64,000 nucleotides of DNA from DASPWV01 sp046727855. Lineage in GTDB: Bacteria; Acidobacteriota; Vicinamibacteria; Vicinamibacterales; UBA2999. The DNA is taken from positions 1 to 64,000 of the forward strand of contig JBKPDL010000026.1 of NCBI GenBank assembly GCA_046727855.1, given 5' to 3'. The notes beneath the pieces are model-generated. The model saw only the letters and a program-made list of their open reading frames with translations, had not been told where the DNA came from and did no database searches. Both the position numbers and the translations under genes were made by a program. Positions 32,438 to 40,191 of the stretch are shown piece after piece; the first letter of the stretch is position 1, and each line of letters starts with the position of its first letter.

Positions 32438-34513
32438 GTGACACGACCCGCCTTCGCAGCCGAAGGCCTTTGCGGCGGAAGGCTGCGTCGGCGAGGTCTC
32501 GCCGCAGCTCGCCGGCCCGGCGCGAGCGGAGGCGGACTCGCCGCGTGCGTGCTCGCCGCGGCGTTTGCCGCGGGGCTCGCATGCTCGACCCGGACACAAC
32601 CATCGTTCGCGCAGAAGCTCGTCATCCTCGGGTTCGATGGGATGGACCCGACCCTCACCGCGCGCTGGATGAAGGAGGGCAAGCTGCCGGCGCTTGCCAG
32701 GCTCGCCGCGCAGGGCGGCTTCTACCGCCTCGAAACAACGCATTCACCTGAAAGCCCGACCGCATGGGCTTCGTTCGCCACAGGCGTGAACGCCGGCAAG
32801 CACAACATCTACGACTTTCTCGTTCGCAACACCGCGACGTATCTGCCCGACCTCGCCATGGTCAAGCGTGAGTCGGCGCGATTTCTCTTCAACTACATTC
32901 CCGTGCGCGCGCCGAAATTGACCTCGACACGCGGCGGCACGTCGTTCTGGGTCACGGCTGGGCGCGCGGGCGTGCGATCGAGCATCCTCACTGTGCCGGT
33001 GACGTTCCCGCCTGAAGACGTGCCGAACGGCGAGCTGCTGTCGGGCCTTCCGCTCCCGGACATACGCGGGACGATGGGCACGTTCTATTACTTCGCGACC
33101 GATTTGAGCCGCTACGAAGAAGGCAACACGGAATTCGGCGGCATTCTGAAGCGTCTGGTGTTTCAGGACAACACCGCGCAAGCGGAGATCGTCGGGCCGC
33201 CAAACCCGATTGCGCGGCAGCAGGGGCGCGACGAGGAGCTGCTTCTGCCGTTCACGATCCGCTGGAATCACGAAGCACGCAGCGCCAACATCGAGATCCA
33301 GGGCCAGACGATTCACCTCAACGAGCGCGATTGGAGCCGCTGGATCAACGTCGATTTCAACGTCAACTTGCTCGTGCGAATTCACGGCATGACGCAGTTC
33401 TATTTGATCAAAGCCGGCCAGGAAGTCCAGCTCTATGTGGCTCCCGTCAACTGGCATCCGGCGAATCCGCCGGTGGCAATATCATCGCCGGCATCGTTTG
33501 CCAACGAGTTGTACGAGCGCCTCGGGCCGTACCGCACGCTTGGCTGGCCTGAGGCGACCTGGCCGCTCAACGAGGATCGAATCGACGAAGCGACGTTCAT
33601 GGACGATCTGGATCGCGCGTTCAACGACCGAGCCGCGGCGATCCTGAATCGCATCGATGCCAAAAACTGGGATCTGCTGGTTGGCGTGATCGAAACCACC
33701 GACCGCGTCCAGCACATGATGTGGCGGCTGCTCGATCAGCAGCATCCGATGTACGAGCCGGGGCTGGCGCGCATTCATGGCGCCGCGATCGAAAAAATCT
33801 ACCAGCGCGCTGATGCGTTTGTGGCAGAGGTACTCCGGCATCTCGAGCCGGGCACCACCGTGATGATTGTGTCGGATCACGGCTTCCACTCATTCCGTTG
33901 GGCGGTGAACCTCAACACCTGGCTCGTAGAGCGCGGTTACATGGTCCTCCAGGGCCAGATGCCGGGCCAGAAAAAGCTCGACGATCTGTTTGGCGGCGGC
34001 ACGTTTTGGGAAAACGTCGATTGGTCCAGGACGAGGGCGTACGCGATGGGGCTCGGCCAGATCTACGTCAATCTCAGAGGCCGCGAAGGCAAGGGCATTG
34101 TGAGTGAGGGTGAAGAGTACGAGCGGTTCCTCGATTCGCTCATCATCGATCTGATGAACTTCCTCGACCCGCGTTCGCAGGACCGCGTGGTCGCGAGCGT
34201 GTATAAGAAGAGCGAGATCTACAGCGGCCCCTTTCTCAAGGAGGCGCCGGACCTGCAAGTCGGATTGGAAGAGGGATACCGCACGTCATGGCAGACGGCG
34301 CTCGGCGGCGCGCCGGCCAACGTGATCGAACCGAATATGCGCAAGTGGTCGGGTGATCACGGTTCGTTCGATTACAAAGCGACACCCGGCGTGCTGATCA
34401 CGAACCGGCGCCCGACGTCGAACGAGACGCGGATCATCGACATCGCGCCGACGGTACTGAAGTATTTCGGTGTGACGATTCCCGCGGACGTGGATGGGAA
34501 GCCGCTCTTTTAA
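32438..34513 (+). CDS. Alkaline phosphatase superfamily phosphodiesterase lipoprotein
   Basis: From GTG 32438 the product has about 691 residues. The first 30 are basic and encoded by GC-rich repetitive DNA; then LAACVLAAAFAAGLAC gives a lipobox. The mature enzyme has the metal-binding pattern of type I phosphodiesterase/nucleotide pyrophosphatases: VILGFDGMDPTL with the first Asp, the nucleophile region ESPTAWASFATGVNAGKHNI, and MIVSDHGFHSFRWAV and SGDHGSFDYKATPGVLI for the remaining ligands. It is likely exposed in the periplasm or on the membrane and could act on nucleotides, phospholipids or glycan-phosphates. The 250-residue central insertion is unassigned. Confidence 0.8.
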   Translation: MTRPAFAAEGLCGGRLRRRGLAAARRPGASGGGLAACVLAAAFAAGLACSTRTQPSFAQKLVILGFDGMDPTLTARWMKEGKLPALARLAAQGGFYRLETTHSPESPTAWASFATGVNAGKHNIYDFLVRNTATYLPDLAMVKRESARFLFNYIPVRAPKLTSTRGGTSFWVTAGRAGVRSSILTVPVTFPPEDVPNGELLSGLPLPDIRGTMGTFYYFATDLSRYEEGNTEFGGILKRLVFQDNTAQAEIVGPPNPIARQQGRDEELLLPFTIRWNHEARSANIEIQGQTIHLNERDWSRWINVDFNVNLLVRIHGMTQFYLIKAGQEVQLYVAPVNWHPANPPVAISSPASFANELYERLGPYRTLGWPEATWPLNEDRIDEATFMDDLDRAFNDRAAAILNRIDAKNWDLLVGVIETTDRVQHMMWRLLDQQHPMYEPGLARIHGAAIEKIYQRADAFVAEVLRHLEPGTTVMIVSDHGFHSFRWAVNLNTWLVERGYMVLQGQMPGQKKLDDLFGGGTFWENVDWSRTRAYAMGLGQIYVNLRGREGKGIVSEGEEYERFLDSLIIDLMNFLDPRSQDRVVASVYKKSEIYSGPFLKEAPDLQVGLEEGYRTSWQTALGGAPANVIEPNMRKWSGDHGSFDYKATPGVLITNRRPTSNETRIIDIAPTVLKYFGVTIPADVDGKPLF

Positions 34514-34666
34514 CGCCGGGGCCGCTGCTGACCCGGGGCGAAACGGTGGGACGAGGGGAGGTGATCGGCCGCGCTGGCCGTACGCCGCGGGTCAGCCCGC
34601 CGGGTATTTCGAGCTCCGCATCGACGGCCGCCCCGTCGATCCCGTACAATGGCTCAGGAGTCTTCG

Positions 34667-35833
34667 ATGAAATCTCGCGGCCGTCTGATCGTGCTCTTTG
34701 TGTCGGTTCCTGTCGTTGCCTTTGCCGTCATCGGCGGCTTCATGGGCAAGGCGATGGCCCGCGAGGAGAGCTATCAGTACCTGCGCATCTTTGAAGACGT
34801 CATCACCCTCATCATGAACAACTACGTCGAGGAAGTTGACGCCAGCAAGGTGATGCACGGCGCGATGCACGGACTGGCGGACGGCCTCGATCCCGACAGT
34901 GCCTACCTCGACGCCACTCAGGCAAAGAGCTACGAGAAGAACGAGCCGGTCGCCCCGGGCCGCACGGGACTCGAGATCACACGCCAGTACTACTTGCGCG
35001 TGATCGCGGCTCGCGACGGGTCGCCGGCGGCCAAGGCCGGGCTGATGCCCGGTGACTATGTTCGCGCCATCGACGGCCAGTCCACGCGCGACACCTCGGT
35101 CTACGAAGGCACGCGCCTGCTCGCAGGCAAGCCCGGAACCAAAGTGACGCTGACGGTTCTGCGCGGCAACGCCGCCGAACCGCACACGATTGAGCTGGTG
35201 CGCGAGGAACTGACTGCCGTCGCCGTCAACGGCCGCATCGCGCAACCTGGTGTTGGGTACGTCCGTATTCCGGAGTTCAGCAAAACCGCCGTCGATCAGC
35301 TGCGCAGTGAGATCGCCTCGCTCAACAAGGCAGGTGCCACCTCGCTCGTGATCGATTTACGCGGCAGCGCGTTTGGCGACGTCGAAACGGGCCTCGCCGC
35401 GGCACGCCTGTTTGTGCCGAGCGGCACCTTGGCGTTTCGTCAGGAGCGCGGGAAAACGAAGGAGCCGGTCGCCGCGGCGGCTGGCGATGGCGCGGTGACC
35501 CTGCCCGTCGCGCTCCTCACCGACAACGGCACCTCTGGCGCGGCGGAGCTTTTTGCCGCGGCGCTGGGCGGCAACAAGCGCGCGTCGCTCGTCGGCGAGC
35601 GAACGCTCGGCCGCGCTGCGCGCCAGCGCTTCGTGCGCCTGCCGGATGGCAGCGGATTGATCCTTACACACCTGCTGTACCTCTCGCCCGCCGAAGCCGT
35701 CATCAACGAGAAAGGCCTCGTGCCCGACGTCCCCGTCGAGCAACCCGATCTCGATTTCGGCGATCCGGCGCCAACGACGGACGTCACGCTCGACAAAGCG
35801 ATCGAACACGTGCGCCGCCCCGCGGCGAAGTGA
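34667..35833 (+). CDS. S41 (C-terminal processing) peptidase-like protein, catalytic Lys replaced
   Basis: The chosen ATG 34667 starts MKSRGRLIVLFVSVPVVAFA, a signal anchor. A PDZ domain follows (SPAAKAGLMPGDYVRAIDGQ around residue 120), then the S41 core with the nucleophile region DNGTSGAAELFAAALGGNKR. The block that normally reads T(F/L)GKG, carrying the dyad lysine, here reads GERTLGRAARQRFV, i.e. Lys to Arg. The rest (SGLILTHLLYLSPAE, GLVPDVPVE) is conserved. It may be an inactive scaffold or use another residue. About 388 residues, near the usual length. Confidence 0.85.
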   Translation: MKSRGRLIVLFVSVPVVAFAVIGGFMGKAMAREESYQYLRIFEDVITLIMNNYVEEVDASKVMHGAMHGLADGLDPDSAYLDATQAKSYEKNEPVAPGRTGLEITRQYYLRVIAARDGSPAAKAGLMPGDYVRAIDGQSTRDTSVYEGTRLLAGKPGTKVTLTVLRGNAAEPHTIELVREELTAVAVNGRIAQPGVGYVRIPEFSKTAVDQLRSEIASLNKAGATSLVIDLRGSAFGDVETGLAAARLFVPSGTLAFRQERGKTKEPVAAAAGDGAVTLPVALLTDNGTSGAAELFAAALGGNKRASLVGERTLGRAARQRFVRLPDGSGLILTHLLYLSPAEAVINEKGLVPDVPVEQPDLDFGDPAPTTDVTLDKAIEHVRRPAAK

Positions 35834-35865
35834 GCGCGCTGGCGTTCGCGGTCAAGCCCCCAAGA

Positions 35866-36115
35866 GAGAACAGGGAGATCGGGGAGATCGGGGAGAACTA
35901 GCCAAGGGCCCTGCCCTTGATATCCGGCTAACTCCGCGGCCCTTGGCTAGTTCTTGTTGTTGGCTTGGCGCGCTCCGCGCGCCGTCGTCCGTTATGCGGG
36001 TCCACAACGCGTACAAAATTCACGTCTGTGGCCGCATAACGGTCTAAAACAAATCCCTGCTGATCTCCCTGATCTCCCTGATCTCCCTGTTGCTTTTCTC
36101 TCCCTGATCTCCTAT
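35866..36115. repeat. Nested inverted-repeat element upstream of hup
   Basis: The 302-base spacer between the S41-like gene and hup is a structured repeat. Outer arms are direct iterations of GGGAGATCG (35873-35893) and of CTGATCTCC (36058-36113), complementary to each other. Inside are two perfect hairpins: AGAACTAGCCAAGGGCC (35894-35910) with its inverse at 35938-35954, and CCGTTATGCGG (35989-35999) with its inverse at 36032-36042. Together they could form a three-way junction. There is no coding frame of note in it. Confidence 0.7.
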
Positions 36116-36135
36116 AACCCGCTCGAGGTCATCGG

Positions 36136-36408
36136 ATGAATAAGCAGGAACTGATCGCAAAGGTCGCCAAAGACATCGGCGACACCAAGACTAACGCCGC
36201 GCGTGCGATCGATTCGGTCATCGACGGCATCACCAAGGCCTTGAAGAAGGGCGACTCGGTCACCTTTGTCGGCTTCGGCACCTTCAAGACATCGAATCGC
36301 AAGGCGCGCACTGCCCGCAATCCCCAGACGGGCGCAGAGATCAAGATCCCCAAGCGCAAGGCCGTTCGCTTTGTGGCTGGCAAAGCCCTGAAGACCGCGG
36401 TCAATTAG
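36136..36408 (+). CDS. hup: HU family DNA-binding protein
   Basis: The 90-residue basic protein is a standard HU: MNKQELIAKVAKDIGDTKTN at the start, GDSVTFVGFGTFKTSNRKAR, the DNA-binding arm tip RNPQTGAEIKIPKRKAVRF and GKALKTAVN at the end. It forms dimers that bend and compact DNA. A single HU-type gene is seen here, set between the nested repeat element and an apparent terminator. Confidence 0.95.
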   Translation: MNKQELIAKVAKDIGDTKTNAARAIDSVIDGITKALKKGDSVTFVGFGTFKTSNRKARTARNPQTGAEIKIPKRKAVRFVAGKALKTAVN

Positions 36409-36440
36409 AGCCGGGCGACGGGTGCGCGAGGGGCGAAAGA

Positions 36441-36479
36441 GCGGTGGGTGCGGCGCCGACACCCACGCACCGCGTTTTA
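36441..36479 (+). terminator. Probable terminator after hup
   Basis: GCGGTGGGTG and CACCCACGCACCGC pair as an imperfect stem with one small bulge around GCGCCGA and are followed by TTTTAC. The stem is strong and the T-run short, so this is a moderate Rho-independent terminator candidate. More GTGC/GCAC words follow up to 36540. Confidence 0.5.
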
Positions 36480-36590
36480 CGCACGAGCGCACCCGTGCAC
36501 CGCGCCGATCTACCTGACGTACCCTCCGCACCCGAGCACCTGGTCCTTTGCTATACTTTTCGTTTGCCTGTTCGATAGAGGCATACCTCT

Positions 36591-36667
36591 AGGCGCGTAG
36601 CTCAGTTGGTTAGAGCGCCTCCCTGACACGGAGGAGGTCAGTGGTTCGAGTCCACCCGCGCCTACCA
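36591..36667 (+). tRNA. tRNA-Val (GAC)
   Basis: The 77-base gene folds as a full cloverleaf: acceptor AGGCGCG with CGCGCCT, D arm GCTC-AGTTGGTTA-GAGC, anticodon stem CCTCC/GGAGG around loop CTGACAC giving anticodon GAC, a five-base variable region AGGTC, T arm GTGG-TTCGAGT-CCAC, discriminator A and an encoded CCA at 36665-36667. It reads GUC/GUU valine codons. A TATACT box at 36552-36557 may be its promoter -10. It stands just upstream of thrS. Confidence 0.96.
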
Positions 36668-36733
36668 TTCGAACTACGAGGTCTTGTTCCTGGTCCTGCC
36701 TTCAGTTCTTAGTTCTCAGGGCTTAGTTCTCGC
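36668..36733. repeat. AGTTCT / TTCTTAG iterations before thrS
   Basis: The spacer between tRNA-Val and thrS iterates TTGTTCCTGGTCCTG, CAGTTCTTAGTTCTCAGG and GCTTAGTTCTCG. Copies of a CTTAGTTCTC-like word follow each other up to the ATG. I see no T-box or peptide-leader features despite the synthetase downstream. Confidence 0.45.
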
Positions 36734-38659
36734 ATGATCACAGTCACGCTGCCGGACGGATCGACGCGACAGGTGCCGCCGGGTACGTCCGTACGGCAGA
36801 TCGCGCAGGACATCTCACCTCGTCTCGCCGACGCCGCGCTCGCGGCAAAGGTAGATGACCGTCTGGTTGATCTCACCTACCCGCTCGACACCGACGCGAA
36901 GGTGCAGATAGTCACGTCGAAAAGTCCTGAGGCGCTCGATCTCTATCGGCACTCGACCGCCCACTTGATGGCGGCGGCGGTGACGGCGCTCTTTCCCCAC
37001 GCGCAATGCGGCATCGGTCCGGCCATCGACGAAGGCTTCTACTACGACTTCATCGTCGACCGCCCGTTCGTGCCGGAGGATCTCGATCGCATCGAAGCGA
37101 AGATGCGCGAGCTGTCCAGCCAGGATCTGCCCTACGAGCGACAGATGTGGCCGCGCCAGGAAGCCATCGACTTCTTCACCAAGCGCGGTGAGCCGCTCAA
37201 GGTGCAATTAATCGAGGAGAAAACGGCCGGCCAGTCGCAGGTATCGTGCTACACGATCAAGGATCGCGACACGTTCGTCGATTTCTGCGTCGGTCCGCAC
37301 GTCCCCTCCACGAACAAGCTCAAGGCGTTCAAGCTGCTGTCGACGTCGAACGCTTACTGGAAGGGCGATGCCCAAAACGCGCCGATGCAGCGCATCTACG
37401 GAACCGCGTTCTTCACGCAGAAAGAGCTCGACGATCATCTCAAGCGCATCGCAGAGGCGAAGAAACGCGATCACCGCAAGCTTGGCAAAGAGCTGCAGCT
37501 GTTCATGTTTCACCCGTGGGCCCCTGGTGCCACGTTCTGGCTTGCCAAGGGCACGACGCTCTACAACACGCTGGGCGATTACATGCGCGGCATACTCTTG
37601 CCTGCCGGTTACGTGGAAGTGAAGGCGCCGATTGTCTTCAACAAGGCGTTGTGGGAGATGTCCGGCCACTGGGACTACTACCAGGAAAACATGTTCATCG
37701 TCGAGTCGCGCGACAAAGAGGTGATGAGCCTCAAGCCGATGAACTGCCCCGGGCACTACCTGATGTTTGCCAACGAAATGCGCAGCTATAAGGACCTGCC
37801 GATCCGGTTCCACGAACAAACACCGCTCCACCGCAACGAAGCGTCGGGAGTTCTCTCGGGCCTGACCCGCGTGCGGCAGTTCTCGCAGGACGATGGGCAT
37901 TGCTTTGTGACGGAGGAGCAGATCGGATCGGAAGTGGAAGCGCTCCTTCGGCTGATCCAGCGTGTCTACAAAGACTTCGGCCTCGACTACACGGCGAAGC
38001 TTTCCACGCGTCCCGAGAAGTTTCTCGGCGAGATCGCAACGTGGGATCACGCCGAAAAATCGCTCAAGGAAGCGCTCGAGCGGTCGGGACAGGCTCACAC
38101 GATCAACGAGGGCGACGGCGCGTTTTACGGGCCAAAGATCGATTTCGACATCACCGACGCGCTCGGCCGCAAATGGCAGTGCGCCACGATCCAGTTGGAC
38201 TACATGATGCCGCAACGCTTCGATCTGAAGTACGTCGGGGCCGACAACGCTGAGCATCGACCGGTGGTCATTCATCGCGCCATCTTCGGCAGCATCGAGC
38301 GGTTCATCGCTATTCTGATCGAGCATTTTGCCGGCGCGTTCCCGCTGTGGCTGGCGCCGGTGCAGGTCGTAGTGCTGCCGATTGCGGATCGCCACGTCGA
38401 GTACGCGCGGTCGGTCGAATCGCGACTCAAGACGGAGGGCCTTCGCGCGGCCATCGACGAGCGCCAGGAGAAAATCAATTACAAAATCCGCGAGGCGCAG
38501 TTGCAGAAAGTGCCTTACATGCTGGTGATCGGGGACCGGGAGGCGGCGGAAAGCACCGTCGCGGTGCGCAGTCGCGCGAAAGGCGATCTCGGCGCGCGCC
38601 AATTCGATCAGTTTCTGACCGACGTGCTTGCCGAGGTGGCCCAAAAGACGTTATTCTAG
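36734..38659 (+). CDS. thrS: Threonyl-tRNA synthetase
   Basis: At 641 residues it is a full-length class II ThrRS: N-terminal TGS domain (ITVTLPDGSTRQVPPGTSVR), editing domain with HSTAHLMAAAV and the C-terminal HHxxxC-like region (FCVGPHVPST), catalytic motifs 2 and 3 (RFHEQTPLHRNEASGVLSGL, PVVIHRAIFGSIERF), and the anticodon-binding domain from about residue 540 (APVQVVVLPIADRHVEY). It charges tRNA-Thr and edits Ser-tRNA-Thr. It heads the thrS-infC-rpmI-rplT-pheST series, a conserved bacterial order. Confidence 0.97.
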   Translation: MITVTLPDGSTRQVPPGTSVRQIAQDISPRLADAALAAKVDDRLVDLTYPLDTDAKVQIVTSKSPEALDLYRHSTAHLMAAAVTALFPHAQCGIGPAIDEGFYYDFIVDRPFVPEDLDRIEAKMRELSSQDLPYERQMWPRQEAIDFFTKRGEPLKVQLIEEKTAGQSQVSCYTIKDRDTFVDFCVGPHVPSTNKLKAFKLLSTSNAYWKGDAQNAPMQRIYGTAFFTQKELDDHLKRIAEAKKRDHRKLGKELQLFMFHPWAPGATFWLAKGTTLYNTLGDYMRGILLPAGYVEVKAPIVFNKALWEMSGHWDYYQENMFIVESRDKEVMSLKPMNCPGHYLMFANEMRSYKDLPIRFHEQTPLHRNEASGVLSGLTRVRQFSQDDGHCFVTEEQIGSEVEALLRLIQRVYKDFGLDYTAKLSTRPEKFLGEIATWDHAEKSLKEALERSGQAHTINEGDGAFYGPKIDFDITDALGRKWQCATIQLDYMMPQRFDLKYVGADNAEHRPVVIHRAIFGSIERFIAILIEHFAGAFPLWLAPVQVVVLPIADRHVEYARSVESRLKTEGLRAAIDERQEKINYKIREAQLQKVPYMLVIGDREAAESTVAVRSRAKGDLGARQFDQFLTDVLAEVAQKTLF

Positions 38660-38778
38660 GGGTTTCCAAAAAGGAAGTTTTCCAGAACTCATTTGCCAGT
38701 TCAAAGTTCGGGTGATGGTGAACTGGCTGGAAACTGGGACCTGGAAACTGGAAACTAACTGAGTTCGGGAGAACCAAT
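38660..38778. repeat. AACTGG / CCAGTT iterations before infC
   Basis: The thrS-infC spacer contains TTTGCCAGTTCAAAGTTCGG, then GAACTGGCTGGAAACTGGG, ACCTGGAAACTGGAAACTAA, i.e. tandem GGAAACT units with one opposed CCAGTT copy. GGGAG at 38767-38771 provides the ribosome site for the infC AUC start. Confidence 0.45.
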
Positions 38779-39387
38779 ATCGCCTTCGATCGTTCTCGTC
38801 CCGGCCGGCGCGACGACCGGCTTCGCATCAACGAACGCATCCGCGTTCGTGAAATCCGCGTGATTGACGACACCGGGCAGCAGTTGGGAATCATGCCCCC
38901 GCCGCAAGCCCTCGCAATTGCCCGGCAGAAAGGGCTCGACCTCGTGGAGATTTCGCCCACGGCGGTGCCGCCGGTCTGCCGCATCATGGATTACGGGAAA
39001 TACCAGTACCAGGAGCAGAAGCGCGCCCGCGAAGCGAAAAAGCACCAGCACGTCGTCGAGGTCAAGGAGATCAAGTTCCGGCCGAAGGTTGACGAGCACG
39101 ATTACCAGTTCAAGAAGAACCACATTCAGCGGTTCATCGAGGAAGGTGACAAGGTCAAGGCAACGATCTTCTTCCGCGGGCGCGAGATGGCGCACCCGGA
39201 GATCGGACACAAGATTCTGATGCGGCTGATTGCGGATCTTGCGGACGTGGCGACGCCGGAAACGAATCCCCGGCTCGAAGGCAATCAAATGCACACGATC
39301 CTAACCGCGAAGCGCGGAGCGAAGCCGTCGAAGCCGGCGCCGGCAAGGCCGGTCCCGGCCGCCGCAGGAGAGCCGGAGAGAAGCTGA
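38779..39387 (+). CDS. infC: Translation initiation factor IF-3, AUC start
   Basis: Homology to IF-3 begins well before any ATG, GTG or TTG: in frame from 38779 the codons read I-A-F-D-R-S-R-P, then DDRLRINERIRVREIRVIDD, the conserved N-terminal domain. The first standard start in frame would be GTG 38860, which would remove RINERIR. ATC at 38779 has GGGAG seven bases upstream, and rare AUU/AUC starts of infC underlie IF-3 autoregulation in enterobacteria. The remainder is typical (LGIMPPPQALAIARQKGLDL, KEIKFRPKVDEHDYQFK) with a Lys/Ala/Pro tail. Confidence 0.88.
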   Translation: MAFDRSRPGRRDDRLRINERIRVREIRVIDDTGQQLGIMPPPQALAIARQKGLDLVEISPTAVPPVCRIMDYGKYQYQEQKRAREAKKHQHVVEVKEIKFRPKVDEHDYQFKKNHIQRFIEEGDKVKATIFFRGREMAHPEIGHKILMRLIADLADVATPETNPRLEGNQMHTILTAKRGAKPSKPAPARPVPAAAGEPERS

Positions 39388-39389
39388 TA

Positions 39390-39593
39390 ATGGCGAGCAT
39401 GAAACTCAAGACCCATCGTGGAGCCGCCAAGCGGTTCAAGAAGACGGCGAGCGGCAAGTTCAAGCGCAGCTCGGCGTTCAAGCGGCACATTCTCACGAGC
39501 AAGACGACGAAGCGGAAGCGCGGACTGCGGAAGTCGGTGACGGTGTCCGAGTCGGAGCAGCACAAGCTCGAGCGCATGCTGCCGTACAAGTGA
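39390..39593 (+). CDS. rpmI: 50S ribosomal protein bL35
   Basis: The 67-residue basic product (MASMKLKTHRGAAKRFKKTA at the start, HKLERMLPYK at the end) is bL35. ATG 39390 is two bases after the infC stop, so the two are coupled as in most bacteria. Confidence 0.96.
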   Translation: MASMKLKTHRGAAKRFKKTASGKFKRSSAFKRHILTSKTTKRKRGLRKSVTVSESEQHKLERMLPYK

Positions 39594-39719
39594 ACGAAGA
39601 ACCAAGAACGAAGAACGACCAACCGACAGCCAGTGCTCAGGGCTTTTCCGCTGTCGAACACACGCGGTCGATGCAACACCAAGTCCCGCCAGGGCCCCTG
39701 ATCACCGAAAGAGAGCAGC

Positions 39720-40082
39720 ATGCCTCGCGTCAAGCGTGGGACCGTCCGTCGCGCCAAGCGTCAAAAGCTCGCCCGCCTCACCAAAGGCTATTTCCAGGGT
39801 AAGAGCAAGCTTTACAAGTTCATGAAAGAGTCGGCCGAAAAGGCCGGCGTATACGCGTATGCGGGGCGCAAGCAAAAGAAGCGCGACTACCGCAGCCTGT
39901 GGATCGTGCGCATCAATGCCGCCGCGCGCGAGCACGGCATCTCCTACAGCGTGCTGATGCGCGGTCTCAAGGCCGCCGGTATCACGCTCGATCGCAAGGC
40001 GCTCGCGGAGCTCGCCGCACGCGAGCCGCAGGCGTTTGCCGCCGTTGTCGTACAGGCAAAGGCCGCGACGTCAGCGGTCTGA
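39720..40082 (+). CDS. rplT: 50S ribosomal protein bL20
   Basis: The 120-residue product has the bL20 signature: MPRVKRGTVRRAKRQKLARL, KGYFQGKSKLYKFMKESAEK, and RKQKKRDYRSLWIVRINAAA. bL20 is needed early in 50S assembly and represses its own operon in some bacteria. The 126-base spacer from rpmI has AAGAACGAAGAAC iterations but I do not recognise the known bL20 leader fold. AGAGAGCAG precedes the ATG. Confidence 0.97.
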   Translation: MPRVKRGTVRRAKRQKLARLTKGYFQGKSKLYKFMKESAEKAGVYAYAGRKQKKRDYRSLWIVRINAAAREHGISYSVLMRGLKAAGITLDRKALAELAAREPQAFAAVVVQAKAATSAV

Positions 40083-40191
40083 CCTTCAACACGATCCCCT
40101 GTACAGGCCGGTCTTGCGACCGGACCGTTCTGGCGATGTCAATCCGGCTGGCCCGAACGCCGGCCGTCACGGGGGATGGTTTCGTCAAGCC
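40083..40191. repeat. rplT-pheS spacer with GGCCGG/CCGGCC inverted words
   Basis: The spacer contains ACAGGCCGGTCTTGCGACCG, ATCCGGCTGG and CGCCGGCCGT, i.e. several inverted GC words, but no U-rich terminator or phenylalanine-rich leader peptide. It may be another palindrome-family remnant (stem CCGGTC-TTGC-GACCGG). Confidence 0.4.

Noticed and set aside
36668..36733. T-box or attenuator leader upstream of thrS
   Set aside because: No T-box core sequence, specifier loop or Thr-rich leader peptide is visible; only short repeats.
37208..38644. 478-codon minus-strand frame opposite thrS
   Set aside because: Antisense of an unmistakable synthetase; no motif or ribosome site supports it.
39594..39719. 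bL20 autoregulatory leader between rpmI and rplT
   Set aside because: The known pseudoknot or helix mimic of 23S rRNA could not be identified by eye.
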